Assembly (NCBI GenBank): GCA_933228915.1
Contig: OW121825.1
Location: 1 to 64,000, forward strand
Direction: 5' to 3'
Length of the DNA stretch: 64,000 nucleotides
Origin: Telmatherina bonti
Lineage: Eukaryota > Chordata > Actinopteri > Atheriniformes > Telmatherinidae
Positions 12,548-24,400 of this stretch are shown piece by piece. How positions within the stretch are numbered: the first letter of the stretch is position 1; every line of letters begins with the position of its first letter. Both the position numbers and the translations under genes were made by a program. The notes beneath the pieces were generated by a model. That model did not search any database and had not been told where the DNA came from. It was given only the letters and a program-made list of their open reading frames with translations.

Positions 12548-15003
12548 TCCTAATAAATGAATTGCTTTTTTGGAGGCCTGAACATGCTCAAAAACTCACC
12601 AAATTTTGCGTACCCCCCCAAGGGAATGTGAAAAATTTGATATTTTGAGGTGCTCCAGAATGTTTGGGTGAAACTGAATGAGAGCGCCACCTATTTTAGG
12701 TGCCCCGCCAGTGCATGTCGTTAATCTTTATGAAAATTCATACACATGATCTACATGCTAGGGCGAACAAAAAATCCTCTTAATGTCATGGTGAAATGTC
12801 GACAGGAAGGCGGCCATTTTAGGTCAAAGTCAATATTTTGGCGTTTTAGCACCTCGCATTTTAACGAACTCGTCCTAGAGCTTTTATCCCACTGAGCCAC
12901 AAATTGCTGAGGATGTTCAGGAGGCATGTGTGATTAAATGTTGTGTTATTTCTTCTAATAGGAGACTTAGTTTACGAGGGGCGGGGCCTCAAAGTTTGAT
13001 GTCTCGCCAGGAAAAATTAAACGGATATAACTCCCACATAAAGCAACATTTCTGCACCAAATTTGCTAGATATGATGGCAGTCCCCTCCTACAGAGTTCT
13101 ATATGTCAATATTTTGATTATGAAATAGCCACGCCCCCTGGAGGTCAAAAGTGTTGTTTTTTGCTCACACACCCATAACTCTGGCTTGGTAGACACCACA
13201 TGGCCCAAATTCACTCAGGCATCACAAAACATGTTGGTGAAGAGATCTGGTAAAGGACGTTACTCTACGCTGCACGGCGTGCCCGTGACGCCATGGCAAA
13301 GTTCCATGCGGCGGCGTGGCATCATAAATCACTATAAAATTGTCAATTTTGATCTGATCACCCTAAAACTTATAGGCATTAATAAGGGATCAGTCCTGAA
13401 CAGATTAATGTGACCATTGCTGGTGTAGACCTAAGCTCCGCCCACTTACAACAGGAAGTGGTTTTTTCCACGTTTGAGGGTCATGCTTCTAAGCAAATGG
13501 TCCAAAACACTTGAGCCTCCTCCAAAACATGTCAAACCCTTTCATGATGCCACAATAAAAACCTCAAGTTGCTACGCTAAACAGGACATGGCGAATGGCG
13601 GTCCAACGCCATGAAACAGGAAGTACCTGTGACCAAGCCATGGAACCTTGGACCGCCACCAAACTTGCCATGACTGATGACAGTAAGGCCCTGAACTAAG
13701 CCCCATTGAAACATTATGGAATAAATGGAGCATGTCTCCATAGCGCCCCCTACAAAATTTCAATCAATCAGCCCCGCCCACTACATTGACCGACATGGAT
13801 AAAATTCAGCACAGTTGGAGAACCTTCCAGTACCTTCAAAAAAGTCTCTTGGACATATGGGCCACATCCAACAGGAAGTCGGCCATTTTGAAAAAGGTAC
13901 CATTTTTGGGGTCATTTCTTTGCCATGCATTTTAAACAACTCCTCCTAGGGATACTGTCCAACTGACACCCACAGAGCACAGGATGCTCAGGAGGCATGT
14001 GTGATTTAAAGTTGTGTTATTTCTTCTAATAGAAGATTTAGTTTAGGAGGGGCGGGCCCTCAAAGTTTTATGTCTCATTAACAAAGACTTATTGCTAAAA
14101 CTCCCACATAAAACAACATATCAGCACAGGAATCGACACATTTGATGCCAGTCCTATGATGAACAAAATCTACAATGCAATAATATGACTCTGAACTAGC
14201 CCCACCCCTTGGCAACAACAAGTGTCTGATATCATGAACCAGGAAGTATCTGTGACAAAGCCGTGAAATTGTTGATCTTCACCATACTTGCCATGAGTCA
14301 TGACAGTTATGTCCTTAATAGAGTAAAATTACAATATAGTGGAGAAGATCGTAAATGGCTCCATAGCGCCCCCTACAATATTTCAATCAATCAGCCCCGC
14401 CCATTGCATTGACTGACATGGATATGATTCGGGAAACTTGTAGACCCTCCCAGTACCTTGAAAAACGTCTCTTGGACATATGGCCTAAATCCAACAGGAA
14501 GTCAGCCATTTTGAAAAAGTTGTCATTTTCGGGGTCATTTCTGTCATTTGCTTTGCCATGCATTTTGAGGAAGTCCTGCTAAGAATTTTATCTAACTTTA
14601 ACCCAAATGAGTCAGGATGCTCAAGAGGCATGTGTGATTAAAAGTTGTGTTGTTTCTTTTAATAGGGGATATCGTTTAGGAGAGGCGGGGCAGCAAAGCA
14701 GCTGTGATGCAATGAAAAGGAAAACTGACATAACTCCCACAAAAAACAACCAACATGCACCAAATTTGCTACAGATGATGTCAGTCATATCCTTCACATT
14801 TCTGCATGTCAATAATTAGATTATTAGTTAGCCCCGCCCCTTGGTGACAGGAAGTGACCGTTCATAAGGTCTAAATGGCCTGAAGTGCAGTCTGGCTGCA
14901 CTTTAGGTTGAGAGAGGCATGGGAAGGATGTTTGCAGGGGAGGCGGTGGCATTATGCCGAGCGGCGCCATGGTGCGAGGGCCTATATCACCGCCTGCGGT
15001 TTT

Positions 15004-15025
15004 AATTATTATTATTATTATTATT
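15004..15025. repeat. (TTA)n microsatellite, same variant flank as 12516
   Basis: A short TTA tract followed by the 'ctcctaataaatgaa' flank. This marks units 11846 and 14331 as a sub-family within the array. Confidence 0.75.
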
Positions 15026-17236
15026 CTCCTAATAAATGAATTGCTTTTTTGGAGGCCTGAACATGCTCAAAAACTCACCAAATTTTGCGTACCCCCCCAA
15101 GGGAATGCGAAAAATTTGATATTTTGAGGTGCTCCAGAATGTTTGGGCAAAACGGAATGAGAGCGCCACCTATTCTAGGTGCCCCGCCACTGCATGTCCT
15201 TAATCTTTATGAAAATTCATACACTAGATCTACATGCTAGCGCGAAAAAAAAATCCTCTTAATGTCATGGTGAAATGTCGACAGGAAGGCGGCCATTTAA
15301 GGTCAAAGTCAATATTTTGGCGTTTTAGCACCTCGCATTTTAACGAACTCGTCCTAGAGCTTTTATCCCACTGAGCCACAAATTGCTCAGGATGTTCAGG
15401 AGGCATGTGTGATTAAATGTTGTGTTATTTCTTCTAATAGGAGACTTTGTTTACGAGGGGCGGGGCCTCAAAGTTTGATGTCTCGCCATGAAAAATTAAA
15501 CGGATATAACTCCCACATAAAGCAACATTTCTGCACCAAATTTGCTAGATATGATGGCAGTCCCCTCCTACAGAGTTCTATATGTCAATATTTTGATTAT
15601 GAAATAGCCACGCCCCCTGGAGGTCAAAAGTGTTGTTTTTTGCTCACACACCCATAACTCTGGCTTGGTGGACACCACATGGCCCAAATTCACTCAGGCA
15701 TCACAAAACATGTTGGTGAAGAGATCTGATAAAGGACGTTGCTCTGCGCTGCACGGCGTGCCCGTGACGCCATGGCGAAGTTCCATGCGGCGGCGTGACA
15801 TCATAAATCACTATAAAATTCTCAATTTTGATCTGATCACCCTAAAACTTATAGGGATTAATAAGGGATCAGTCCTGAACAGATTAATGTGACCATTGCT
15901 GGTGTAGACCTAAGCTCCGCCCACTTACAACAGGAAGTGGTTTTTTCCACGTTTGAGGGTCATGCTTCTAAGCAAATGGTCCAAAACACTTGAGCCTCCT
16001 CCAAAACATGTCAAACCCTTTCATGATGCCACAATAAAAACCTCAAGTCGCTACGCTAAACGGGACATGGCGAATGGCGGTCCAACGCCATGAAACAGGA
16101 AGTACCTGTGACCAAGCCATGGAACCTTGGACCGCCACCATACTTGCCATGACTGATGACAGTAAGGCCCTGAACTAAGCCCCATTGAAACATTATGGAA
16201 TAAATGGAGCATGTCTCCATAGCGCCCCCTACAAAATTTCAATCAATCAGCCCCGCCCACTACATGGACCGACATGGATAAAATTCAGTACAGTTGGAGA
16301 ACCTACCAGTACCTTCAAAAAAGTCTCTTGGACATATGGGCTAAATTCAACAGGAAGTCGGCCATTTTGAAAAAGGTGCCATTTTTGGGGTCATTTCTTT
16401 GCCATGCATTTTAAACAACTCCTCCTAGGGATATTGTCCAACTGACACCCAACTTGCACAGGATGCTCAGGAGGCATGTGTGATTTAAAGTTGTGTTATT
16501 TCTTCTAATAGAAGATTTAGTTTAGGAGGGGCGGGCCCTCAAAGTTTGATGTCTCATTAACAAAGACTTATTGCTAAAACTCCCACATAAAACAATATAT
16601 CAGCACAGGAATTGACACATTTGATGCCAGTCCCATGATGAACAAAATATACAATGCAATAATACGACTATGAATTAGCCCCACCCCTTGGCAACAACAA
16701 GTGTCTGATATCGTGAACCAGGAAGTACCTGTAACAAATCCATGAAACCTTTGATCTTCACCATACTTGCCATGAGTCATGACAGTTATGCCCTTAATAG
16801 AGTAAAATTAAAATATAGTGGAAAAGATAGTAAATGGCTCCATAGCGCCCCCTACAATATTTCAATCAATCAGCCCCGCCCACTACATTGACTGACATGG
16901 ATCAAATTCAGCACACTTATAGACCATTCCAGCACCTTCAAAAAAGTCTCTTGGACATATGGGCTAAATCAAACAGGAAGTCGGCCATTTTGAAAAAGGT
17001 GCAATTTTTGGGGTCATTTCTGTCATTTTCTTTGCCATGCATTTTGAGGAACTCCTCCTAAGATACTTATTCAACTTTAACCCAAATAGGTCAGGATGCT
17101 CAAGATGCATATCTGATTGAAAGGTGTGTTATATCTTTTAATAGGGTATATCGTTTAGGAGAGGTGGGGCAGCAAAGTTGATGTGATGCAATGAAAAGGA
17201 AAACTGAGATAACTCCCACAAAAAAACAACCAACCA

Positions 17237-18005
17237 TATTTATAGACATGTATGTACAGATGAACATGCAGGTCCATCTGAAGGAATTATTAATTATGTG
17301 AATCAGTTTCATATGTGTTTTATTGTTTAGAAGCAGACTGATTGCTCTTTGATTTATAGACATTTGTTCGGATTCTTGGATAGAGTGGTGTTGGATCAGC
17401 TCTGTTGATGGATTGATTAAAACATCCAGTGCGGCTAATACTTACAATAAGTTACTGAAAACTATATTTATGTAAATGATGTTAACAATTTTTAACAAAT
17501 GTCACAGGTATGTTAATCAGCATAATGACTTAAAAGTAAACTTGAAGTATGTATGTATTATTCCTCCTTGTTGCTCTTTGTCTGTACTGTGGGGGATTAC
17601 CTGAAAAAGATCAAATCTGAGGCTTTGGTTCTGAGAATGAGCAGTTAATTCTTGTTCTGAATAAAGTAAAAATAATTTAAAATCAATTTGTGGAAAACTG
17701 GTGGGATTGTTTTCAATTTTATTAAACACTGTGGCATATTTGATCCACTTTTAAATTTTTTTCTCAATTCATTGAAGATTGTATGTAAGATTTCAAAGCG
17801 ATTCTTTCCAACACTAGGTGGCAAACACCATGTAGTGAGCAAAACCACACAACTGCTGCCTCTACAAACCACCACAGGGCGGAAGTAGTGAGCTAAACTT
17901 GCTCCTCACCCCTCCCATCCTCTAAATACAGCGGAACCGTCACCGTCCACAAGACTCAAAGTTTATTTACAAACTGTGTGATGACATCCAGTATTTGAGC
18001 TCCAC
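17237..18005. other. Block 1, non-coding lead segment
   Basis: It starts at the shared satellite breakpoint (the array reads 'aacaaccaacc', then 'atatttatagacatg'). It matches 2995-3775 and 38563-39342 with scattered substitutions and small indels. A TATA-like CTCTAAATACAG lies at about 17920-17931, upstream of the small gene. In this copy an ATG upstream at 17981 meets an in-frame TGA six codons on. That supports the later ATG at 18006 as the start. Confidence 0.6.
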
Positions 18006-18987
18006 ATGAACCGGTAAGTAACTGTTAACACAACAGGCTCTTCGTCATGCTGAAAATGATACTCTCTTATGGTGTTTTTTTTGCAAAGTAGTACGTAAAA
18101 ATAACTATCGCGTATGGAATAAACGGTGCTAGTAAGAAGAGGCTAAGCTACGTGCTAAGCTAGCTATAGTTAGGCCAATTCTAACTTTATTAATATTTCT
18201 GCACATATTCAGCTGATGTTAGACTGAATCAGCCTAACACAGGCAGTCAGACACTGACATGACGCAGAATTTACATGTTTAAATGTTGTTACAGTGCACA
18301 CTTGTTTTCAGTGATGAATATGACATGTTGCTAAGGTTGCCAGGAAGGCCGAGGCAGGGCTGGTGGACGGTCCGAGGACAAGCGGGTCAGTCTGAGGAAG
18401 ACGATCTGCAGCTTCCAGAGATGAAGCAGCAACGCTGTGACCGGCTGGCTGCAGTACAGGTAAAATGCAGCATCAAGTTAAATGTTTTGTCTCAAGATAT
18501 TACTGATAAAATATATTTATTACAAGAATTCCACAGTATTCCAATAGCCAACAATGTTAACTGTGTTATGTATTATTTGTTGATGTAACATAAATGTAAT
18601 TTTATATTTGAGCTTGTTACCTACTGCTCTGTCTTCCATATGTTACTTGTTGCTTTGGCATCCAGACATTAGTTTTAGATATTACAGTAATATATTAACT
18701 TAGTCTCTGAACAAAGTTGGTAGACACAGACCTTCACTAATAAATCTGATCTTTCACTTTACACTTTGTTTTCCATCAGTTAGTAAAATGTGGCTCTATT
18801 TATCTAACCAATCTTTTGTATGATTTTGCAGAGACGTCTTGATGACATAAATGTGAAGGACCTAAGAAGACTCACATCCCAGCTCCTCAGAAGGAAACAA
18901 GGCTTGATTCCCAGTTGCTGTGTGGCTACTGAAGAGCAGTTTCCTGATCTGCACAGACACAACTTTGGTTTTGGTTTTGGTGTTTGA
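18006..18987 (+). CDS. Small 3-exon gene, intact copy; predicted basic 103-aa protein of unknown function
   Basis: Exon 1 coding part is 18006-18013 (ATGAACCG, then donor GTAAGT), exon 2 is 18312-18459 (acceptor TTTTCAG, donor GTAAAA) and exon 3 is 18832-18987 (acceptor TTTTGCAG, stop TGA). The phases join to one 103-residue frame, MNRDEYDMLLRLPG at the N terminus and GFGFGV at the C terminus. It is rich in Arg and Leu, with a probable amphipathic helix around RRLDDINVKDLRRL. I see no signal peptide, membrane segment or domain I recognise. The start is chosen because the ATG before it (17981) runs into a stop. Both paralogues, in blocks 0 and 2, are broken by the same 14-nt deletion, so this is the only copy that can make the full protein. 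It lies about 2.4 kb from the 3' end of the Helentron gene and faces it. It could be an accessory gene of the element, a captured host exon set, or a non-coding transcript with a chance frame. The splice sites are good, but coding status is unproven. Confidence 0.5.
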
Positions 18988-19913
18988 TTCTTTTTTTTTC
19001 TAGTAAACCACAATTTAATAGCTTTTCTGTGGAATCTATTGTTTACATGTTCGTTGATTGTATTGTTTCTTACTTAAAAGTTTGTGTTACTAATTAAGTA
19101 ATTAAACTACTTTGTACATTTTGAAGCGTTTTTAAAATAAAGTAATTTAAATGCTTTAAATGCATTAATTCAATATATTCAAGTAATTTAAATAACTGCA
19201 GTAGGATGTGATCACACGGGAACAAAATAAAAGTTTATTACAATTTATGACTGAAATAAATACACAGATCTAACAGCAGTAACAGTTTGTGTATAAACAC
19301 ACCACACATCCCACAGAGAAAAGTCTATGATCCACAAACAGAAGACACAACTATATGCAAAAGATGTTAAGTTTAGATTCTACAACAGAAGGTCAATAAT
19401 TCCTGTTCATGTTTTATCTGTTGCACTTGTGCTGACTTCATACACATTTGTAACCTTTTTGGTTCATTACAGTTGTGGAAATAATTATAAGATGCAGTAA
19501 GGGAGTTGATGGGGTCAATCTTTGCTTTTTGAAAACCTTGACAGTAACCTTTGGCTTTTAGTGGAGCAGATCAGTCTAGTGTGAAGTTACTGGGATGGAA
19601 ATTAGCTCCAAATCTGAGAGCATATACCCAGTGGGGAAATTTAGATTACTTGCTCTGGGTTGGGATCAGGTCCTGTTTCAAGTATTGGAGTTCAAGTGAC
19701 ACTGAGTCTTCATAATAGAGGAGGAACAAAGCAGAAGGTTGACAGGTTAATTAATGCAGCATTTGTTGTGATGTGGATTTTGCATTTGCTTTGCACTGGG
19801 TGTTGATCGCCATCGTAGGTCTAACATCTTCCTGACACAGAGAGAAGATTGGTGTTGAATTCTGGACCTGATGAAGGACACAGCATAAAGTAAAGTAGTT
19901 TGTTGGACACAAC
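18988..19913. other. Block 1, 3' flank of small gene
   Basis: AT-rich single-copy-like sequence, also present in block 2 (about 40773-41667) with several small indels. Apart from the AATAAA at 19136 I see no gene or structured element. Confidence 0.6.
19136..19141 (+). terminator. Candidate polyadenylation signal AATAAA
   Basis: AATAAA about 150 bp after the stop of the small 3-exon gene. The equivalent positions in blocks 0 and 2 also read AATAAA. Confidence 0.45.
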
Positions 19914-20275
19914 ATTCAATTCAATTCAACTTTATTTATATAGCATCAAATCACAGCAGTGCCATCTCAAGACGCTTTACAGACAGAGGGGAAAACATAA
20001 TGAAAGCCAATTCATAACAGCCTATATAAGGAAACCAACAGATTGAGTTGGAGGTCCAATTCAATCCATCCTGAGCAAGCACACTGGCAACAGTGGGAAG
20101 GAAAAAACTCCCTTTTAACAGGAAGGAAACCTCCGGCAGAACCCGGCTCAGGACAGGCAGCCATCTGCCTCTGCTGTGTGGGGGGAAGAGGACAGAAAGA
20201 CAACAGACAACAGGAACTGCTACTCCCGGCCAGGGAGACCTGCTGAGACAGGAGACATACATGTTAATGCTATAA
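19914..20275. repeat. Common teleost interspersed repeat (CAATTCAATTCAACTTTATTTATATAGC type)
   Basis: It begins with the (ATTCA)n head and the TTTATTTATATAGC motif. It contains the 'ggaaaaaactcccttttaacaggaaggaaacctccgg' core and the 'ctgctgagacaggagacatacatg' end found across percomorph genomes. There is no coding capacity. I recognise the sequence as a dispersed fish repeat but do not assign it firmly to a SINE, MITE or LINE-tail class. Block 2 has the paralogue at about 41668-42030. Confidence 0.7.
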
Positions 20276-20279
20276 AGAG

Positions 20280-20630
20280 AAAAATGTCACTCCACAAAGA
20301 AGACATTTGCACCAAAACTGACATATATAATACCAGTTCCATGCTGAACATATGTGCATGTCCAGAATCATATTATGAATAAACTCTGCCCCTTGGTGAC
20401 AAAAAGTTAGCAGTTGGTTATCCTCCTCAGTAAATAATCCCAAACATTTTAAACTACTCCAGAACATGTAAAACTGTTTTATGAAGTTACAATAAAAATC
20501 TCAAGTTACAAGGGTAAATGTTAAAATGGTGAATGGCATTCTGACACCATGAAACAGGAAGTACTAGTAACTAACAAAGTAACACCCATGTGTACTATAA
20601 CTGGCATGAACCAATACACCCATATCTCTA
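20280..20630. repeat. Diverged satellite monomer next to the Helentron 3' side
   Basis: It aligns in order with pieces of the satellite sub-monomer: 'caccaaaactgacat', 'tgccccttggtgaca', 'aataatcccaaacattt', 'gaaacaggaagtact' and 'actggcatgaacc'. Substitutions are frequent, unlike the homogeneous array. It ends near 20630, 0.8 kb downstream of the Helentron stop codon. Confidence 0.75.
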
Positions 20631-21434
20631 ACTAAGTTTGAGATATGCTGCTTCTACCTCATACTGTGTACTCCTTATATACACACATGATCAATGAATG
20701 TGTCTCTCACTGGTGGGTTCTGACTGTACTTGTAAATGTCCTGTAGTGGTCAGTAAGTTTGAGATATGGAAGACATTACTGAAGCTAACATTGCATGTAT
20801 TTTAAATTTATACTCTGCCTACACCTGTTTGTATCCTTTGTAGAAATACTTGTTATAATATTACCATTTTATGGCTACTGAAAGAGTTTAATACTTTACA
20901 CCCCTATTTTACTTTATTCAAAAGTATTTATTTTTATGTCAATGTCAAGTGAAGCAGGGCACCGCAGGGAATTGAACCCCATCCCATTGCTGAGAGTACC
21001 ATACCAGTGCCTTTTGCTTTTTTGTATGACATGACAAGGTAAAGCAAAACCTGCATCAAGAACAGCATATTTATCACCCAATGTCATTAATTTACAATTA
21101 ATGATATGTTTTCTGGTACGTAATTCCGAGCCATGTGTTGTATCATAATTTCCAATTTATCATACAATGCTGTCTTAATGCAGGAAACGAAACCTTAACT
21201 TACTTCTCCAATGAACACTTAAACAGAATAAATTATTTCTTTCAATTTAGAGAAATATATCTAGAAATGCAGAAATATTTTTATACAATTGTAAACTGTT
21301 CTCCAAATCACATAGAATTTGTTTAAAGTGTCAAAAACTTGTTCACTAATCTGTTCCCCATTTGCTCTTTTACTGATGTATGCAAGAGAATATTTCATCT
21401 TTCAATAAACAGCTACAGAACACTTCCAAACTAA
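20631..21434. other. Helentron 3' flank / probable 3' UTR
   Basis: AT-rich. Read on the minus strand it follows the Helentron stop. Candidate poly(A) signals (AATAAA, seen as TTTATT on plus) lie at about 20912-20936. It also holds a tRNA-like fragment (20957-21011). An odd internal repeat of the gene end, 'ctcatactgtgta...gatcaatgaatgtg...ggtgggttctgac', lies at 20658-20748 and resembles 21500-21590 inside the endonuclease domain. It looks like a decayed remnant of an older copy of the 3' coding end. Confidence 0.55.
20957..21011 (-). other. tRNA-like fragment with intact B-box (possible SINE or tRNA relic)
   Basis: Read on the minus strand, a 7-bp acceptor-like stem (GGCACTG with CGGTGCC, one wobble) encloses a plausible 5-bp T stem and the B-box GGTTCAATTCC. 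Only 23 nt lie between the first acceptor strand and the T stem, too short for a D-arm plus an anticodon arm. It cannot be a normal tRNA. Block 2 has the same fragment at 42711-42765. Confidence 0.3.
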
Positions 21435-24400
21435 CTACTTAAAAGTGCAAATAACTGCCTCATGATCACTGAAATAAGTTTGTAGTACAGTTGCTGCCAC
21501 CTCATACTGTGTAGTCTTTACATAGACATGATCAATTAATGTGCCTTTCTCAGTGGTGGGTTCTGACACTACTTGTAAATATCCTCTAGTAGTCACAAAT
21601 TGTGAAATTGTTGATGATTTTAAAATATCATCATTGAAATCTCCCATCACTACAATGGTTTTATCTAGTGGATGGAGCCAATCAAGAATCTCACCTAGAT
21701 GTTTTTTAAACAAGGAAAGAGGATAAGAAGGTGGTCGGTAAACAATGATCACTATGATGTTATAACTAACAAATTCATATGCTAAACATTCAATGTTGAC
21801 ATCTGGTACACTCAAAAGGTTACATATCGTACCATTAGCACAATAGATGCCAACACCGCCATGCTGCTGCTGTTGTAATGCCTTCAGTATTGGATGACTG
21901 CCAGTGTATGATGAACTTCTTGGAGAGTTGTGGAAACTAAAACCAGCAATCTTCACTGCTTCTAATGGGACAGCTGCAGGTAGCCATGTTTCTGTCACAG
22001 CAATACAGTTAAGCTGTAATTGTTGTGTACATGAAGCCAAATCTGACACATGATGAACCAAGGATTGCACATTCATTAGAAATAGACTGAAGGTTTGTTG
22101 ATGAATTTGGTATGTTGGTATGGTTTCTACCACAAAGGGTGGCATATTCTTAATAGCATCTTTGACATCTTCCCTACAATATATTTTTGTCTCATCAAAA
22201 TCTTGAATGACTAACCCAGGCAAAGTTCTGACGCGACTTAATGCAACATATGCTTGACCAGCTGCAAATATCTTTTTCAAAGAAACCACAGAGCGATCAA
22301 CACTAATACCTTGTACTTTATGAACGGTACAGGCCCAGGCTAATTTCAGTGGAAATTGTCTGCGCAATCCACCCTTACTTGTTGCCCTCTCTTCTTCTGG
22401 CTCAATAGCAGTGGAACCTACTAAATCTAATGAAGACATTTGCTGTCTTCTCCTCCTTTGTGCACCTACACGACTGTCATCAAATTTGATGTATATTTTC
22501 TGAGGAAACTTGTTCTTTATGGAAATGACTATGTCTGTAACAATGCCACAAACACCATTAACTAAGCCATCTTCAATGTCCACGTTTTTGCACAACATTA
22601 CACGTGCATTTTTACCTAAACACAACGTGTCTGATAAGCATGTGTTTGTTGCTTTGGTATGATGACCATCTAACAATCTCAGCTTGCCGGTTTTCCTATC
22701 ATTAACATAATCCTGTGCCTTAATTTCTACATAGTCGGGACAAATTCTGATCAACTCTTTTAAATTGTGCTCATTTACTTGTCGATTTGTTGCAAATATA
22801 TGCAAGGCTGAGCTGACCTCACCAGTATCACAGTTTTTTAATATTTCCACATCACTGTCCAACATGGATGTCCCCTTTGAATGAGTTCTAACTCGATTCA
22901 ACAACTCAGCAAACGTATTATCTTTCTGTCGAACTATTTTTGTTAATTCTGCTACCTTGAATAAAGGAGACCACAAAGTATTTTGTGCTCCGTCAACATA
23001 TAGAGGTTTACCTTTTACTGGAGGCAACTGGAAAAAATCTCCGACTGCAATCACACTAACATTTCCAAATGGTGCAAAATTACCAGTTTGTTTTATTTGT
23101 CTCAACCTACCATGAATGTATGAGAATAGATTTTGATCTACCATGGAAATCTCGTCTATTATCAAAAGCTGTAAATCACTATATTTTGTACGTAAAGAAT
23201 TAAGCTTTTCTTCACCTAAAGGAGTGTATGGTAAGCGCACATCTTTCCCAATACTGAATGTTGTATGAATTGTAGAAGCTTGCAAAGTATATGCAGCTAT
23301 GCCTGTAGGAGCAGTCAATAACACACATATGCTGTCAGGATGGCGACATCCTGGGGACAACAAACGCATGGCTTCATACTGAATTGCTTTTATTAGATGA
23401 GTTTTGCCAGTGCCTGCACCTCCTGTAATAAATACATGCAAAGGTTCAGGATTTCTGCCATTTATCTTAGCTAAACACCACTGTCTAACCTGATAAAACA
23501 CAGACAACTGTTTGTCATTAAGTGACCTAAATAAGGCCAAAGCATCAGTTCTATTCATGATGTTATTTTTCTTCTCAACATTTCTGACCTGTTCATTACC
23601 ACTTCCTAAATCTGGAATTTGTTCAGCCTCTTCTTCCACAATCCTTTCATTGTCTTTCAGTTCTTCCAAACACTCCAGACGTTCCAACTCTTGGGCAGGA
23701 CACAGTTCACACCAAGCATCTTCCACTACACCATTAATATCGATTGTATTTTGAATATCTTCTAATTGCTTGGCTTCTGGTTCAAACACGGTTCTATTGA
23801 GATCCACAACTGCTTTCACTGACTGTCTAGATCCATCTGTAACCCTAACAGAACCACCATGATAAAATTCCTGAAAGGTTTCAAAGTTTGATGGCTTTAG
23901 TTCGATATCTAAACGATATGGCAGAAACAACTGAATTATGCTGTTGAAAAACTTTTCTGGATCCTTTGTTTCAGAAAAACGTGCATAACGTACAACGGCT
24001 GGCTGTGTTCGAGTACGTTTAGCTACATATCCAAAATTGTTCTGTAACTTGATTGCATTTTTACCCCTTTCATTTTGTGATAATACACGATATTCAGAAG
24101 CAAACTTTGCAAGACACATGTTATCAAACTCCTCATTATTTGGCCTGTTCTTGTATCGATCCACTAAACTAGTCATCCACATATGTTCTGTGTTAAAATT
24201 CTGTGATTTTGCTCTTTGCCTCAAAACACCCAACGGCAAACTCATTTTAACACTATCCACTGTAGCAATAAATACAACCTTCCGGGAACACTCCTTTAGA
24301 TGCATATTTGTCAACCTGTACACTGCCTCTTGTGCACTCACATCTCTGTTATGCAAATAAACACTACCTAGACTTTTCAATGCCTCTCTTGCACTGAGAT

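Larger units (their letters stand above)
5708..17236. repeat. Satellite-like array, main segment (about 4.6 higher-order units)
   Basis: It begins mid-unit at about 5708. Unit starts (the CAATATAGTGGA-type motif) are at about 6838, 9367, 11846, 14331 and 16808, giving periods of about 2529, 2479, 2485 and 2477 bp. Units are very similar to each other, while the three sub-monomers inside a unit are clearly diverged (anchor spacing about 0.77, 1.07 and 0.63 kb). This is the pattern of a homogenised higher-order repeat. Each unit carries a TTA microsatellite. The many 61-82 codon ORFs recur because the units are recent copies; no domain is recognised. Confidence 0.92.

Noticed and set aside
20957..21011. 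Functional tRNA gene
   Set aside because: Acceptor and T-arm pairing is good, but there is no room for both D and anticodon arms. Kept only as a tRNA-like relic.
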